Assembly (NCBI GenBank): GCA_012927625.1
Contig: JABBOV010000003.1
Coordinates: 372,001 to 436,000 of the forward strand
From: Glaciimonas sp.
GTDB taxonomy: Bacteria; Pseudomonadota; Gammaproteobacteria; Burkholderiales; Burkholderiaceae_D
Length of the DNA stretch: 64,000 nucleotides
Direction of reading: 5' to 3'
The position numbers and the translations under genes were made by a program. Under the pieces are notes generated by a model. That model did not search any database, was not told the origin of the DNA, and was given only the letters and a program-made list of their open reading frames with translations. Numbering within the stretch: the first letter of the stretch is position 1; every line of letters begins with the position of its first letter. Below, piece by piece: positions 1 to 7,453 of this stretch.

Positions 1-422
1 AGCAAAGCGCCCAGCGCCACATACAGCGCAACCATATGGACTTGGGGGATCGCATGCGGCGCTTCGATCTTGACAAAGGCCGCCCACAGCATGCCCAACC
101 CGACCGCCAGCAACAGGCCGCCCAGCACCAGCGACGCCGCATTTTCATAACGATGATGCCCATAATGATGATCGGCATCGGCAGCCTTGCTACTGTGTCG
201 GCTGGCTAACAGGACGACGAAATCAGCCACCAAATCCGAGAGCGAATGGATACCGTCGGCAATCAACGCCTGCGAACCGGCGAACAGGCCGGCCGTGACT
301 TGCAGTGCAGTCAATATCAGATTGACGAAAACGCTAACCAGAATGCTGCGCCGCGCCGCTTGTTGTTTGTGCGGCGTATTGTGCTCGTGGTCTTCGGGAA
401 GTTTAATCAAGGATGGCTGCAT
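1..422 (-). CDS. Cation diffusion facilitator (CDF) efflux protein, N-terminal part
   Basis: The 3' part lies outside the window; about 140 N-terminal residues are visible. A cytoplasmic N-terminus (MQPSLIKLPEDHEHN) leads into a membrane segment and then the CDF hallmark DGIHSLSDLVADFVVLLAS, whose Asp and His residues bind the transported metal in this family. A His-rich loop (DADHHYGHHRYENAA) follows, then two more hydrophobic segments. Proteins of this family export Zn2+, Co2+, Cd2+ or Fe2+ across the inner membrane in exchange for protons. The ATG at 422 is the first start in frame. Family assignment is secure; the metal cannot be told. Confidence 0.85.
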   Translation of the reverse strand, partial: MQPSLIKLPEDHEHNTPHKQQAARRSILVSVFVNLILTALQVTAGLFAGSQALIADGIHSLSDLVADFVVLLASRHSSKAADADHHYGHHRYENAASLVLGGLLLAVGLGMLWAAFVKIEAPHAIPQVHMVALYVALGAL

Positions 423-557
423 GGGATTCCGATACTGATGTAGTGTTGTGTAGGCTAATTGCAACAATTCAGACGACTGCCAATTAAGAACGAAGCAGTA
501 CGCTTCTACAGCACTACTTCGATTTAAAAATCTCTTGTAGCGGGCTGAATAGTTAAG

Positions 558-893
558 TTATTTAATAATTTTTTCTTTGGCCGCAAGCCCGGCTTTTTGA
601 TCTGCAGGCAAAGCGATTTCCGGCTTGACAACCTCGATCTTGTTTTCACGCATATAGCCATCCATTTCTTTCCAGCCGCTGAAAACAGCAGCCCGTCTGG
701 TGTCGGGATTGCGCGTAAAACAATCTTCAATTCCCCTGCCTGCGTAACGGCAGGCGCCGCCGGTGGCGCTGGATTCCGCATCGCGACTTGCCGCTTCTAT
801 GGCCGGATCGGTAAAACCGAGCCGATCGCAGGCAGATAAAAACAGGCTCATAGCCAGCCCAACGCCGAGAATATACCAGAGCCGAATTTGCAT
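558..893 (-). CDS. Small predicted lipoprotein
   Basis: 111 residues. The N-terminus is a lipoprotein signal (MQIRLWYILGVGLAMSLFL followed by the lipobox LSAC, lipidated Cys near residue 22), so the mature protein should be membrane-anchored in the periplasm. The mature part has two further cysteines (GGACRYAGRGIEDCF) that could form a disulfide and ends in a Lys/Ala-rich tail. No known domain is recognised. It stands alone, convergent with nothing obvious, about 130 bp from the SRPBCC gene. Real gene by signal peptide and codon use; function unknown. Confidence 0.7.
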   Translation of the reverse strand: MQIRLWYILGVGLAMSLFLSACDRLGFTDPAIEAASRDAESSATGGACRYAGRGIEDCFTRNPDTRRAAVFSGWKEMDGYMRENKIEVVKPEIALPADQKAGLAAKEKIIK

Positions 894-1020
894 ACATGCG
901 CCAGAAAAGTGGAGTTAATCGGCTGATTTTATCCTGTCACGCCGGCAAAGTGAAATTCTACGCTTTGAATCACGCCTGTCTGGCCACCTCTACTGCTTTG
1001 CTACCTGCGGTAAATGCAGT

Positions 1021-1596
1021 TCAGGGACGCCGCTCGACCTCGTCTATTACTGCCGACAGCATTTTCCGCACATCGGACTGCACCATCGCGCGACCCAGCA
1101 GCAAGGGCACGAAAAAATCCGGCTCCATACTGCCGCGATAGGTAATCAGGGTGCTGGCGCCAGTAACCGCGCCAGAGTCCACGGGCGTCAGTTCCCAGCG
1201 CGAGGCGTAGTGCTTCATGTTGCCCGTAACCAGCTCCACATCGAGGGTCGAAAACGGATGTTCTGTCACACGCACCACCAGATGGATTGCTTGCCGCATG
1301 ATTAAAAAGCCGGCGCTGCCCCGTTGTTCGAGGATGGCTTCATCGCCGCAACGCGAAAGCAGTGTCGAAGATAGCAGGTCAGGCACAAATTCAGGCAGCC
1401 GGCCGTAATCGGTCAGCACCGCCCAAGTCCGCTGCGGCGTGGCGCGAACCAATCCGCTCACCTGTATCTCGAACAAAATGCGGCCTTTTTCATGGTTGCG
1501 CTTGACGCTGACTGCAAGACTGCCATTTGACGCCCCTACTTTCCTCCATACCAGTGCGGTACAGGTAATAGCCAAAAGAAGGAAAAAATATGTCAT
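1021..1596 (-). CDS. SRPBCC (START/Coq10-like) domain protein with N-terminal membrane anchor
   Basis: I chose ATG 1596 (MTYFFLLLAITCTALVW) because it opens directly on a hydrophobic signal or anchor segment; the longer frame from 1641 begins with TTG. After the anchor comes a SRPBCC fold typical of polyketide-cyclase/Coq10-like lipid-binding proteins: VSGLVRATPQRTWAVLTDYGRLPEFVPDL, where TD(Y)xRLPEFVP is the family signature, then alternating beta strands and a C-terminal helix. The fold forms a hydrophobic ligand cavity. The ligand is unknown; a periplasmic or membrane-surface lipid-handling role is an inference. Confidence 0.75.
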   Translation of the reverse strand: MTYFFLLLAITCTALVWRKVGASNGSLAVSVKRNHEKGRILFEIQVSGLVRATPQRTWAVLTDYGRLPEFVPDLLSSTLLSRCGDEAILEQRGSAGFLIMRQAIHLVVRVTEHPFSTLDVELVTGNMKHYASRWELTPVDSGAVTGASTLITYRGSMEPDFFVPLLLGRAMVQSDVRKMLSAVIDEVERRP

Positions 1597-1984
1597 CAGG
1601 ATAGGGTAGCCGATGCGTGGCAATATGCAAGCAGGTAGCAACCCATTTTGCTGTGTCGATTCTTTAAAGCTCTCGTCAAGTTGCTTGCCTAATACATGGA
1701 AATTTCAGCAAAATTCGACAAATCGCTTTAGCGCGCAAGGGTATGCGGGGTGAATCATAAAAAACAGCCAAAGCTATCTTTTATGATTCATGCAGTGCCT
1801 ATTTGTACACCGTGACCGGCTCGTTTTTGTATTCTGGCACTGCATGTCCATCGCCGCCCGCCCATCACGTTAGTCGATGTCGAAGAACCGATACACGCCA
1901 GTTCGCCTTTTTCGAGAGGCAACAACAACTTATCGATAGATGCCACCAAGGACTGTGTCAATTCTGCTGATGTTAGCTATCTAC
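1597..1984. other. Intergenic stretch with a 12-bp-arm hairpin
   Basis: No convincing gene. The notable structure is a perfect inverted repeat: TGAATCATAAAA (1751-1762) and TTTTATGATTCA (1779-1790) around a 16-nt loop. It could be a weak terminator or an operator. Short stretches on the minus strand between about 1800 and 1990 read like decayed coding sequence, but no family was recognised. Confidence 0.4.
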
Positions 1985-2308
1985 TTAAGTAGTCGACCAG
2001 TGATCTGGGCCGCCCTCGCCGTGATGCTCATTAAACTCCAGCAAAATGTCTTCCCGCACATTTTCCGGCAGATGCGGGTATCGAATCCCTGCTTCGATTG
2101 CGCGATATTCACTTGTCGCCGCTGCAAGCACTGCCGGCACCGGGTATTTATCCAGATAAGCAGCGATCCATTCCTCGCTCAAGCCGGTTTTCAGCTGTGC
2201 GCGCTGTTCGTCGCTCAACGCCGCAAAGCACCCGTCTCCCGAATCAATCTGCTGCATCAACAGATCGAGTTGCTGCGCGTTGGAAGGTGGTTCCGGGTAA
2301 TGATTCAT
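1985..2308 (-). CDS. Hypothetical protein, small and acidic
   Basis: 107 residues from ATG 2308 (MNHYPEPPSNAQQLDLL). This start has an AAGGAA ribosome site a few bases upstream; the longer frame from 2410 would run through the terminator hairpin at 2346-2374. The protein is acidic and probably helical, without signal peptide or membrane segment, and ends in a His/Glu/Asp-rich tail (EFNEHHGEGGPDHW). No family recognised. It lies downstream of the CHRD gene but is separated from it by that terminator. Confidence 0.6.
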   Translation of the reverse strand: MNHYPEPPSNAQQLDLLMQQIDSGDGCFAALSDEQRAQLKTGLSEEWIAAYLDKYPVPAVLAAATSEYRAIEAGIRYPHLPENVREDILLEFNEHHGEGGPDHWSTT

Positions 2309-2345
2309 ATCATTATTCCTTTCCTGGCAGACCAGCGCCGGCATG

Positions 2346-2374
2346 AAAAAGGCCAACCGAATTCGGCTGGCCTT
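2346..2374 (-). terminator. Intrinsic terminator of the CHRD gene
   Basis: On the minus strand an 11-bp stem (arms 2364-2374 and 2349-2359, one G-T pair) is followed by TTTTT. It lies about 80 bp beyond the CHRD stop codon. Confidence 0.8.
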
Positions 2375-2454
2375 GGATTCCCGGCTGGTCGGCGGCAGTA
2401 TTGACAGCAAATACTAACGCCTATCTTATTACCATTTGTCGATTGATAAGCTGC

Positions 2455-3030
2455 TTATTTCGGACTTAACTGAACCCGAATTTCACCGTTCGGATGGGCT
2501 GCACTATGGACGTTGACGTACAGATTGCCTGCCATATAACTGGCATATTGGTCATCGGTCAGCATTGCGCCAACTGGGACAACCCACGCGTCATCCGCAC
2601 TTTTTGACAGCGGAATGATGACCGGGCCGTTGGTGCCGGTAGCACCTTCATGGATATGGGATGCTTTTGCGTCAATGCCCATGGTCATGATGCTGCCAGT
2701 CACCGATTTATCTGCTGACACCGTAATTGCACCGTGGCCCATAGCTGCGGTTTTGACCGGAGGAACTTCATGCATACCGTCCAGTTTAATGGCAGACATA
2801 CCACCCATCATGCCTTCCGACATATCTTGCATCTTGCCATCCGACATGCCTTGCATCTTGCCATTCGACATGTTTGGCATCTTGCCTTCCGACATGTTTG
2901 GCATCTTGCCTTCCGACTTGCTTTGCATCTTGCCATCCATCATGCCCGCTTGGGAGGCGCAGCCTGTGGCACCGATTACGGTTAGTGCGCCTAATAAGAC
3001 AGGCATCAGTTTTCTTGCAATGGTATTCAT
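2455..3030 (-). CDS. CHRD-domain lipoprotein with Met/Lys/Gly repeat spacer
   Basis: 191 residues: a lipoprotein signal (cleavage before Cys24 in GATGCASQ), a low-complexity stretch of about residues 29-78 built from repeats of the type (S)xGKMxxMS, then a CHRD domain (LDGMHEVPPVKT ... ASHIHEGATGTNGPVIIPL ... NLYVNVHSAAHPNGEIRVQL). CHRD domains, first seen in chordin, are common in bacterial secreted proteins but have no settled function. The evenly spaced methionines resemble Met-rich copper-binding segments, which is only an inference. The gene opens a run of small stress and envelope genes on the same strand. Confidence 0.85.
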   Translation of the reverse strand: MNTIARKLMPVLLGALTVIGATGCASQAGMMDGKMQSKSEGKMPNMSEGKMPNMSNGKMQGMSDGKMQDMSEGMMGGMSAIKLDGMHEVPPVKTAAMGHGAITVSADKSVTGSIMTMGIDAKASHIHEGATGTNGPVIIPLSKSADDAWVVPVGAMLTDDQYASYMAGNLYVNVHSAAHPNGEIRVQLSPK

Positions 3031-3063
3031 ATATATCTCCCTAGGTTAAAAAAAGTGCCGGCG

Positions 3064-3222
3064 TCAAAGCCGTCCGGTCAGCAGCATGATGAGCAGAATC
3101 ACGACCACAATACCGACAATGCCGCTGGGGAAGTAACCCCAGCTTTGGCTGTGAGGCCAACTCGGTAGCGCTCCGATCAAGATCAGGATCAGGACGATTA
3201 GTAAAATTGTTCCTATACCCAT
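3064..3222 (-). CDS. DUF3309 small membrane protein
   Basis: 52 residues, read directly from the sequence because it is very short: MGIGTILLIVLILILIGALP, then SWPHSQSWGYFPSG, then a second hydrophobic segment ending in LLTGRL. Two membrane segments separated by a W-P-x-S-x-x-W-G-Y-x-P-S-G turn are the hallmark of DUF3309. A GGAGG site lies just upstream of ATG 3222. Function unknown; the family is often found next to CsbD and PRC-barrel genes, as here. Confidence 0.85.
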   Translation of the reverse strand: MGIGTILLIVLILILIGALPSWPHSQSWGYFPSGIVGIVVVILLIMLLTGRL

Positions 3223-3247
3223 TTGAGCCTCCTATGTTTGCGCGGAT

Positions 3248-3796
3248 CTATTTGCCATATTGCGACTTGGCCGATGCGACGCATGCCTCCTTGGCAGGGC
3301 CGGCCAGGGGTGTACATTTTTCGATCGCCACGTTGTAATCGGCATCGCTCTTATCGGCCTTGGCATCCGATTTCACATCGCTGATTTTCTGACTGGATTT
3401 CGCATCGACGATTGCCTTGGTGTGTACTGCTTTGGCTTCTTTGACGCAGACGTCCTTGCCATTTCCACTTTGTGCGTTGCATTTCTCCTTGGCCACCGCA
3501 TAGTCTGCATCTGCGCCGGCTACAAGCGCGTTCATATGTGCTTTCGGAGTATTTTTGTACTGGGCTTCTGCCTCGGCCTTGCTGCGTTTTTCAGCCGCCT
3601 TGGCTTCTTCGATGCAGACATCCTTAGGATTTCCCTTCATCGTATCGCATTGGGTCCGTGCCGTTTTATAAGTTGCAGTAGCGCTGTCCTTGGCCGACTT
3701 GTAGGTAGCTTTCTCTGCATCGGTTGCTGCTGTGACAGCGGTAGCAAAACTGAGAGTGGCGAAACATAGAAAAATATTTACGAGTACTTTTTTCAT
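3248..3796 (-). CDS. Exported repeat protein with three Cys-pair modules
   Basis: 182 residues from ATG 3796, chosen because AAAGGA lies six bases upstream; an ATG two codons earlier touches the Shine-Dalgarno. A signal peptide (MKKVLVNIFLCFATLSFATA, cleaved near AVTAA) is followed by three copies of a roughly 45-residue helical module. Each contains a pair of cysteines in the pattern C(D/N/T)xxxGxxK(D/E)(V/A)C(I/V), at TQCDTMKGNPKDVC, EKCNAQSGNGKDVC and EKCTPLAGPAKEAC. The Ala/Lys-rich spacing suggests paired helices tied by disulfides in the periplasm. No function recognised; similar Ala/Lys-rich exported proteins occur in related bacteria. Confidence 0.75.
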   Translation of the reverse strand: MKKVLVNIFLCFATLSFATAVTAATDAEKATYKSAKDSATATYKTARTQCDTMKGNPKDVCIEEAKAAEKRSKAEAEAQYKNTPKAHMNALVAGADADYAVAKEKCNAQSGNGKDVCVKEAKAVHTKAIVDAKSSQKISDVKSDAKADKSDADYNVAIEKCTPLAGPAKEACVASAKSQYGK

Positions 3797-3892
3797 TTTC
3801 ATTCCTTTGAATTTGTATTTCTTTGGCGGTTTCGGGCGGATCACCGATACTTGGCACGTCCGCCCTGTCCCGCACCCTTTGTCAAGCAAAAC

Positions 3893-4105
3893 TCATGGCT
3901 TGTAATCCTTGTTGCTTGCTTCGAAATCCTTGATCTGCTTTTCAGCTTCATCCTTGGTAATGCCATAGCTCTCCTGGATTTTTCCAGAGAGTTGATCGCG
4001 CTTGCCTTCTATCTGATCGATATGATCGTCGGTAAGCTTGCCCCATTGCTCCTTGACCTTGCCTTTGAATTGCTTCCAGTTTCCTTCGATGACGTCCCAT
4101 TTCAT
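3893..4105 (-). CDS. CsbD-family stress protein
   Basis: 70 residues from ATG 4105, which has a strong GAGGAGG site; the frame from 4171 is longer but lacks one. Sequence MKWDVIEGNWKQFKGKVKEQ with WGKLTDDH and DQLSGKIQESYG is the standard CsbD motif order (W-K-x-x-K-G-x-x-K-E-x-W-G-x-L-T-D-D). CsbD-like proteins are small, soluble and induced by general stress in many bacteria; their molecular role is unsettled. It lies between the Cys-pair repeat gene and the PRC-barrel gene. Confidence 0.9.
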   Translation of the reverse strand: MKWDVIEGNWKQFKGKVKEQWGKLTDDHIDQIEGKRDQLSGKIQESYGITKDEAEKQIKDFEASNKDYKP

Positions 4106-4252
4106 GTCAACCTCCTCGGTAACAATATGCTTATCGGCATCCCATTTACCGCCGACTCCCATTACGTTCATGCGGGTAACGGCACTTGCAACAAAAGAGC
4201 CAAGGCATGGCGATAGATGTCCACTATGAATGATGTAATTTTGTATTCCAAA

Positions 4253-4672
4253 TCAGAGAACCTGCTCATTCGGATAGGGCTGAGTGCCGTAATAAGAATG
4301 AATTTCATCAGCCCATGCGGTGCTCGCCATATCCGGCCAATGATCCGAATCGAAACCCGGCGCATCCTTGATCCGATCTTTAGCAACTTTCAGAATGAAA
4401 CGCTTTTTGACAGTATCGAGCGTCAATGCACTCCACGGCACCGCGAACAGTTTTTCACCCACCCCCAAAAAACCGCCGAAAGACAACACTGCATAACTTA
4501 CTCTGCCGGTCTTCATGTCCAGCATGATTTCCTTGATGTCGCCCAGATCTTCATCTTGCTCGTTATAGACATCGTTGCCCAGCAATGTGTCCGCACCCAT
4601 CAAGCCGGGCCCGGGACCATCGCTGGCCTCGTTACTGTACATGCCATATGTATCGCGGTCTTCATAGCTCAT
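4253..4672 (-). CDS. PRC-barrel domain protein
   Basis: 139 residues from ATG 4672 (MSYEDRDTYG), preceded by AAGGAG; the frame start at 4723 has no such site. The core GADTLLGNDVYNEQDEDLGD, IKEIMLDMKTGRVSYAVLSF and GGFLGVGEKLFAVPWSAL is a complete PRC-barrel, the beta-barrel found in photosynthetic reaction centre H subunits and RimM. In stand-alone form it is a common stress-associated protein of Burkholderiales; its partner is unknown. It probably belongs to the same stress-responsive group as the CsbD gene downstream. Confidence 0.88.
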   Translation of the reverse strand: MSYEDRDTYGMYSNEASDGPGPGLMGADTLLGNDVYNEQDEDLGDIKEIMLDMKTGRVSYAVLSFGGFLGVGEKLFAVPWSALTLDTVKKRFILKVAKDRIKDAPGFDSDHWPDMASTAWADEIHSYYGTQPYPNEQVL

Positions 4673-4968
4673 GTTGAACTCCTTAATGATGGAATTGAGA
4701 TGCCAGAATGATAGTAATATCAAAAGACTTCTGTTCGGTAACGCACATATCTTTCGATATAAAAAGCCAGGAACATGAAGATTGATAATTTACATAGATC
4801 AGCCTATGCGCGTTTCGACAGATGGTTTTGACGTGCGTCAATCCACATTAAAATGGCTCAAACGGCTGACGCCGCAGACGTTGTACGTAGCGCATGAAAA
4901 CAGAAAAGAAATACCGTACGAAAGCTTTTGCCGGATCTGCCGCCGACACATCCCAAGTCCGACAGCGC

Positions 4969-5418
4969 CTACGGCTTGGGCTGGAGAACGCGCTGTAACG
5001 AGAGCGACTTGGTAGCAATGAAGATTTCCCGCAGTAGGAAAGAATAGCTGCCGATCAGCGCCAACATCGCCACCACGAACAACACCGCAATCAGACGATC
5101 CAGCGCCAGACCGAGCGCGTCGCCGATAAACAATGCCACGATGATCAAGCTCACCAGCAGCGCGCAGGCAGTGCTGAGAGTGATCGCATAATTGATCTGG
5201 TGCGCACGCCGATACAGTATGGTGATCTGGGCCAGCAATTCGGATTTTGCCGAGGCTTCGATATGGTGCAGCAAGTCCTCCAACTTGCGCGAACGGTCAA
5301 TGATGCGCGCCAAACGGTTAGTCAGGACAATCAACAGCGGTCCGATCCCACTCAACAAGAAGACCGGCGCAATCGAAAGCTGGATGATGTGACTGACATC
5401 GCTGAACTGAAGGTTCAT
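4969..5418 (-). CDS. DUF2721 integral membrane protein
   Basis: 149 residues from ATG 5418 (MNLQFSDVSHIIQLSIAPVF), with GGGAA six bases upstream. Three hydrophobic segments are evident: residues about 10-30 (APVFLLSGIGPLLIVL), 75-105 and 110-135. A basic stretch after the first (NRLARIIDRSRKLEDLL) is the family signature of DUF2721. Function unknown. It ends about 310 bp upstream of the CsbD/PRC group on the same strand. Confidence 0.85.
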   Translation of the reverse strand: MNLQFSDVSHIIQLSIAPVFLLSGIGPLLIVLTNRLARIIDRSRKLEDLLHHIEASAKSELLAQITILYRRAHQINYAITLSTACALLVSLIIVALFIGDALGLALDRLIAVLFVVAMLALIGSYSFLLREIFIATKSLSLQRVLQPKP

Positions 5419-5540
5419 GGCGGTTCCCAAGAATGTAATTTACGCGCCGTAGGCAATATACAGTGGCACGTATTATTTTTTTCGCACTAATACAATGCGG
5501 AAAAATAGTGTTTATTGCATATACTCCAATAAATAAAAAA

Positions 5541-5622
5541 CGTAGGGCGGATGGGCGCAGCGTTATCCGCCGGCTGCACCGCAACGCATGCGGCGGAAGG
5601 CGCTGCGCTTTTCCGCCCTACG
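5541..5622. repeat. REP-like palindrome (GTAGGGCGGA type)
   Basis: Outer arms CGTAGGGCGGA (5541-5551) and TCCGCCCTACG (5612-5622) are perfectly complementary and are extended inside by imperfect pairing. Such dispersed intergenic palindromes are common in proteobacteria. It lies just beyond the ettA stop codon and may act as its transcript end. Confidence 0.75.
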
Positions 5623-5655
5623 CAACTGCGGTGCATCCGGCTTCCGGCAAGCAAC

Positions 5656-7323
5656 TTACACTGTCAGCGGCTTGTAGCGAATCCGCTTCGGTTTCGCGCC
5701 TTCTTCGCCTAGACGCTTTTTCTTGTCGGCTTCGTATTCCTGATAATTGCCGGCGAAGAAGACCCATTTCGAATCGCCCTCGCAGGCCAGAATATGGGTC
5801 GCGATCCGATCCAGGAACCAACGGTCATGGCTGATGACCATTATGCTGCCGGCAAATTCCAGCAACGCATCTTCCAGCGCACGCAGGGTTTCCACGTCCA
5901 GATCGTTGGTGGGTTCATCCAGCAACAAAACGTTACCGCCCTGCATCAAGGTTTTCGCCAGATGCAGACGGCCGCGTTCGCCGCCGGATAGATTCCCGAC
6001 TATTTTTTGCTGATCGCCGCCCTTGAAATTGAAGCGGCCCAGATAGGCACGCGATGGCATCTCGAAGCGGCCGACGGTGATGATGTCGTTGCCGCCGCAA
6101 ACGTCCTGGAACACGGTTTTGGCGCTGTCGAGCGAGTCGCGCGATTGGTCGACAATCGAGACTCGGGCGGTCTGGCCGATGGCGACTTCGCCGCTATCGG
6201 GTTTCTCTATTCCGGTGATCATCTTGAACATCGTGGTTTTACCGGCACCGTTGGGGCCGATGATGCCGACAATCGCGCCGGCCGGAATCGTGAAGCTGAG
6301 GTCGTCGATCAGCAAGCGGTCGCCGAACGCTTTACTGACATTTTTGAATTCGATCACTTCATTGCCCAGACGCTCGGCCACCGGGATGAAAATTTCCTGG
6401 GTTTCGTTGCGTTTCTGGTATTCGTGCTCGGACAATTCATTGAAGCGGGCCAGCCGCGCCTTACTCTTGGATTGGCGGCCTTTCGGATTCTGCCGGACCC
6501 ATTCCAGTTCCTTCGCAATGGTTTTCTGGCGCGACGATTCGGTCGCTTCTTCCATCTTCAGGCGGTTGCCTTTTTGTTCCAGCCACGAACTGTAATTGCC
6601 TTTCCACGGGATGCCGTGGCCGCGATCCAGCTCCAGAATCCATTCGGCGGCATTGTCGAGAAAGTAACGATCGTGCGTGATGCCGACTACTGTGCCGGGA
6701 AAGCGCAGCAGGAATTGCTCCAGCCACTCGACCGATTCGGCGTCCAGATGGTTGGTCGGCTCATCCAGCAGCAGCATGTCGGGCTTCGACAATAACAAGC
6801 GGCAGAGTGCGACGCGGCGCTTTTCGCCACCCGACAACACACCGATTTTGGCGTCCCACGCCGGCAGCCCCAGCGCGTCGGCGGCCATTTCCAGTTGCAG
6901 GTTCAGATTGCCGCCGTCGGAAGTCGAAATGATCGCTTCCAGCCGCGCTTGTTCATTCGCCAGCGCATCGAAATCGGCATCTTCTTCGGCGTAGGCGGCG
7001 TACACCGCTTCCAGTTTGGCTTGCGCCTCGAATACTTCGCCCAGGCCGGATTCAACCACTTGGCGCACGGTTTGCTCTGGATCGAGCACCGGCTCCTGCG
7101 GCAGGTAGCCGATATTCAAGCCCGGCATCGGTACTGCTTCGCCTTGAATGTCGGTATCGATGCCGGCCATGATTTTCAGCAGCGTCGATTTGCCGGAGCC
7201 GTTCAGGCCCAGCACGCCGATCTTGGCGCCAGGGAAAAAGGACAGCGAAATATCTTTCAGGATTTGCCGTTTAGGCGGCACGATCTTGCCGACCTTATTC
7301 ATTGTGTAGACGTAATTTGCCAT
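5656..7323 (-). CDS. ettA: Energy-dependent translational throttle protein EttA (ABC-F)
   Basis: 555 residues from ATG 7323 (MANYVYTMNKVGKIVPPKRQ), which is the usual EttA length; the longer frame from 7356 adds 11 unlikely residues. Two ABC ATPase domains without membrane segments: first Walker A GLNGSGKST, signature LSGGEKRRVALCR and LLLDEPTNHLD; a linker with the basic arm region; second Walker A GPNGAGKTT, signature LSGGERGRLHLAK and LLLDEPTNDLD. EttA binds the ribosomal E site and gates the first elongation step according to ATP/ADP. The gene is monocistronic, with a palindrome just after its stop codon. Confidence 0.95.
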   Translation of the reverse strand: MANYVYTMNKVGKIVPPKRQILKDISLSFFPGAKIGVLGLNGSGKSTLLKIMAGIDTDIQGEAVPMPGLNIGYLPQEPVLDPEQTVRQVVESGLGEVFEAQAKLEAVYAAYAEEDADFDALANEQARLEAIISTSDGGNLNLQLEMAADALGLPAWDAKIGVLSGGEKRRVALCRLLLSKPDMLLLDEPTNHLDAESVEWLEQFLLRFPGTVVGITHDRYFLDNAAEWILELDRGHGIPWKGNYSSWLEQKGNRLKMEEATESSRQKTIAKELEWVRQNPKGRQSKSKARLARFNELSEHEYQKRNETQEIFIPVAERLGNEVIEFKNVSKAFGDRLLIDDLSFTIPAGAIVGIIGPNGAGKTTMFKMITGIEKPDSGEVAIGQTARVSIVDQSRDSLDSAKTVFQDVCGGNDIITVGRFEMPSRAYLGRFNFKGGDQQKIVGNLSGGERGRLHLAKTLMQGGNVLLLDEPTNDLDVETLRALEDALLEFAGSIMVISHDRWFLDRIATHILACEGDSKWVFFAGNYQEYEADKKKRLGEEGAKPKRIRYKPLTV

Positions 7324-7453
7324 AGCTTTCGGGTCTTTTTCAGGTTGCGGGCGCACACAAAAAGGTGCAAGCAGTGCGCAGCCCTGATGTTAATGGAACG
7401 CCTGCAAGGATAACCGATGGCAGCACGGCAGGTACAGCGAAGTGGCGATCTAT

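Noticed and set aside
6007-6795. 262-residue plus-strand frame inside ettA
   Set aside because: Shadow frame of the well-conserved EttA coding sequence.
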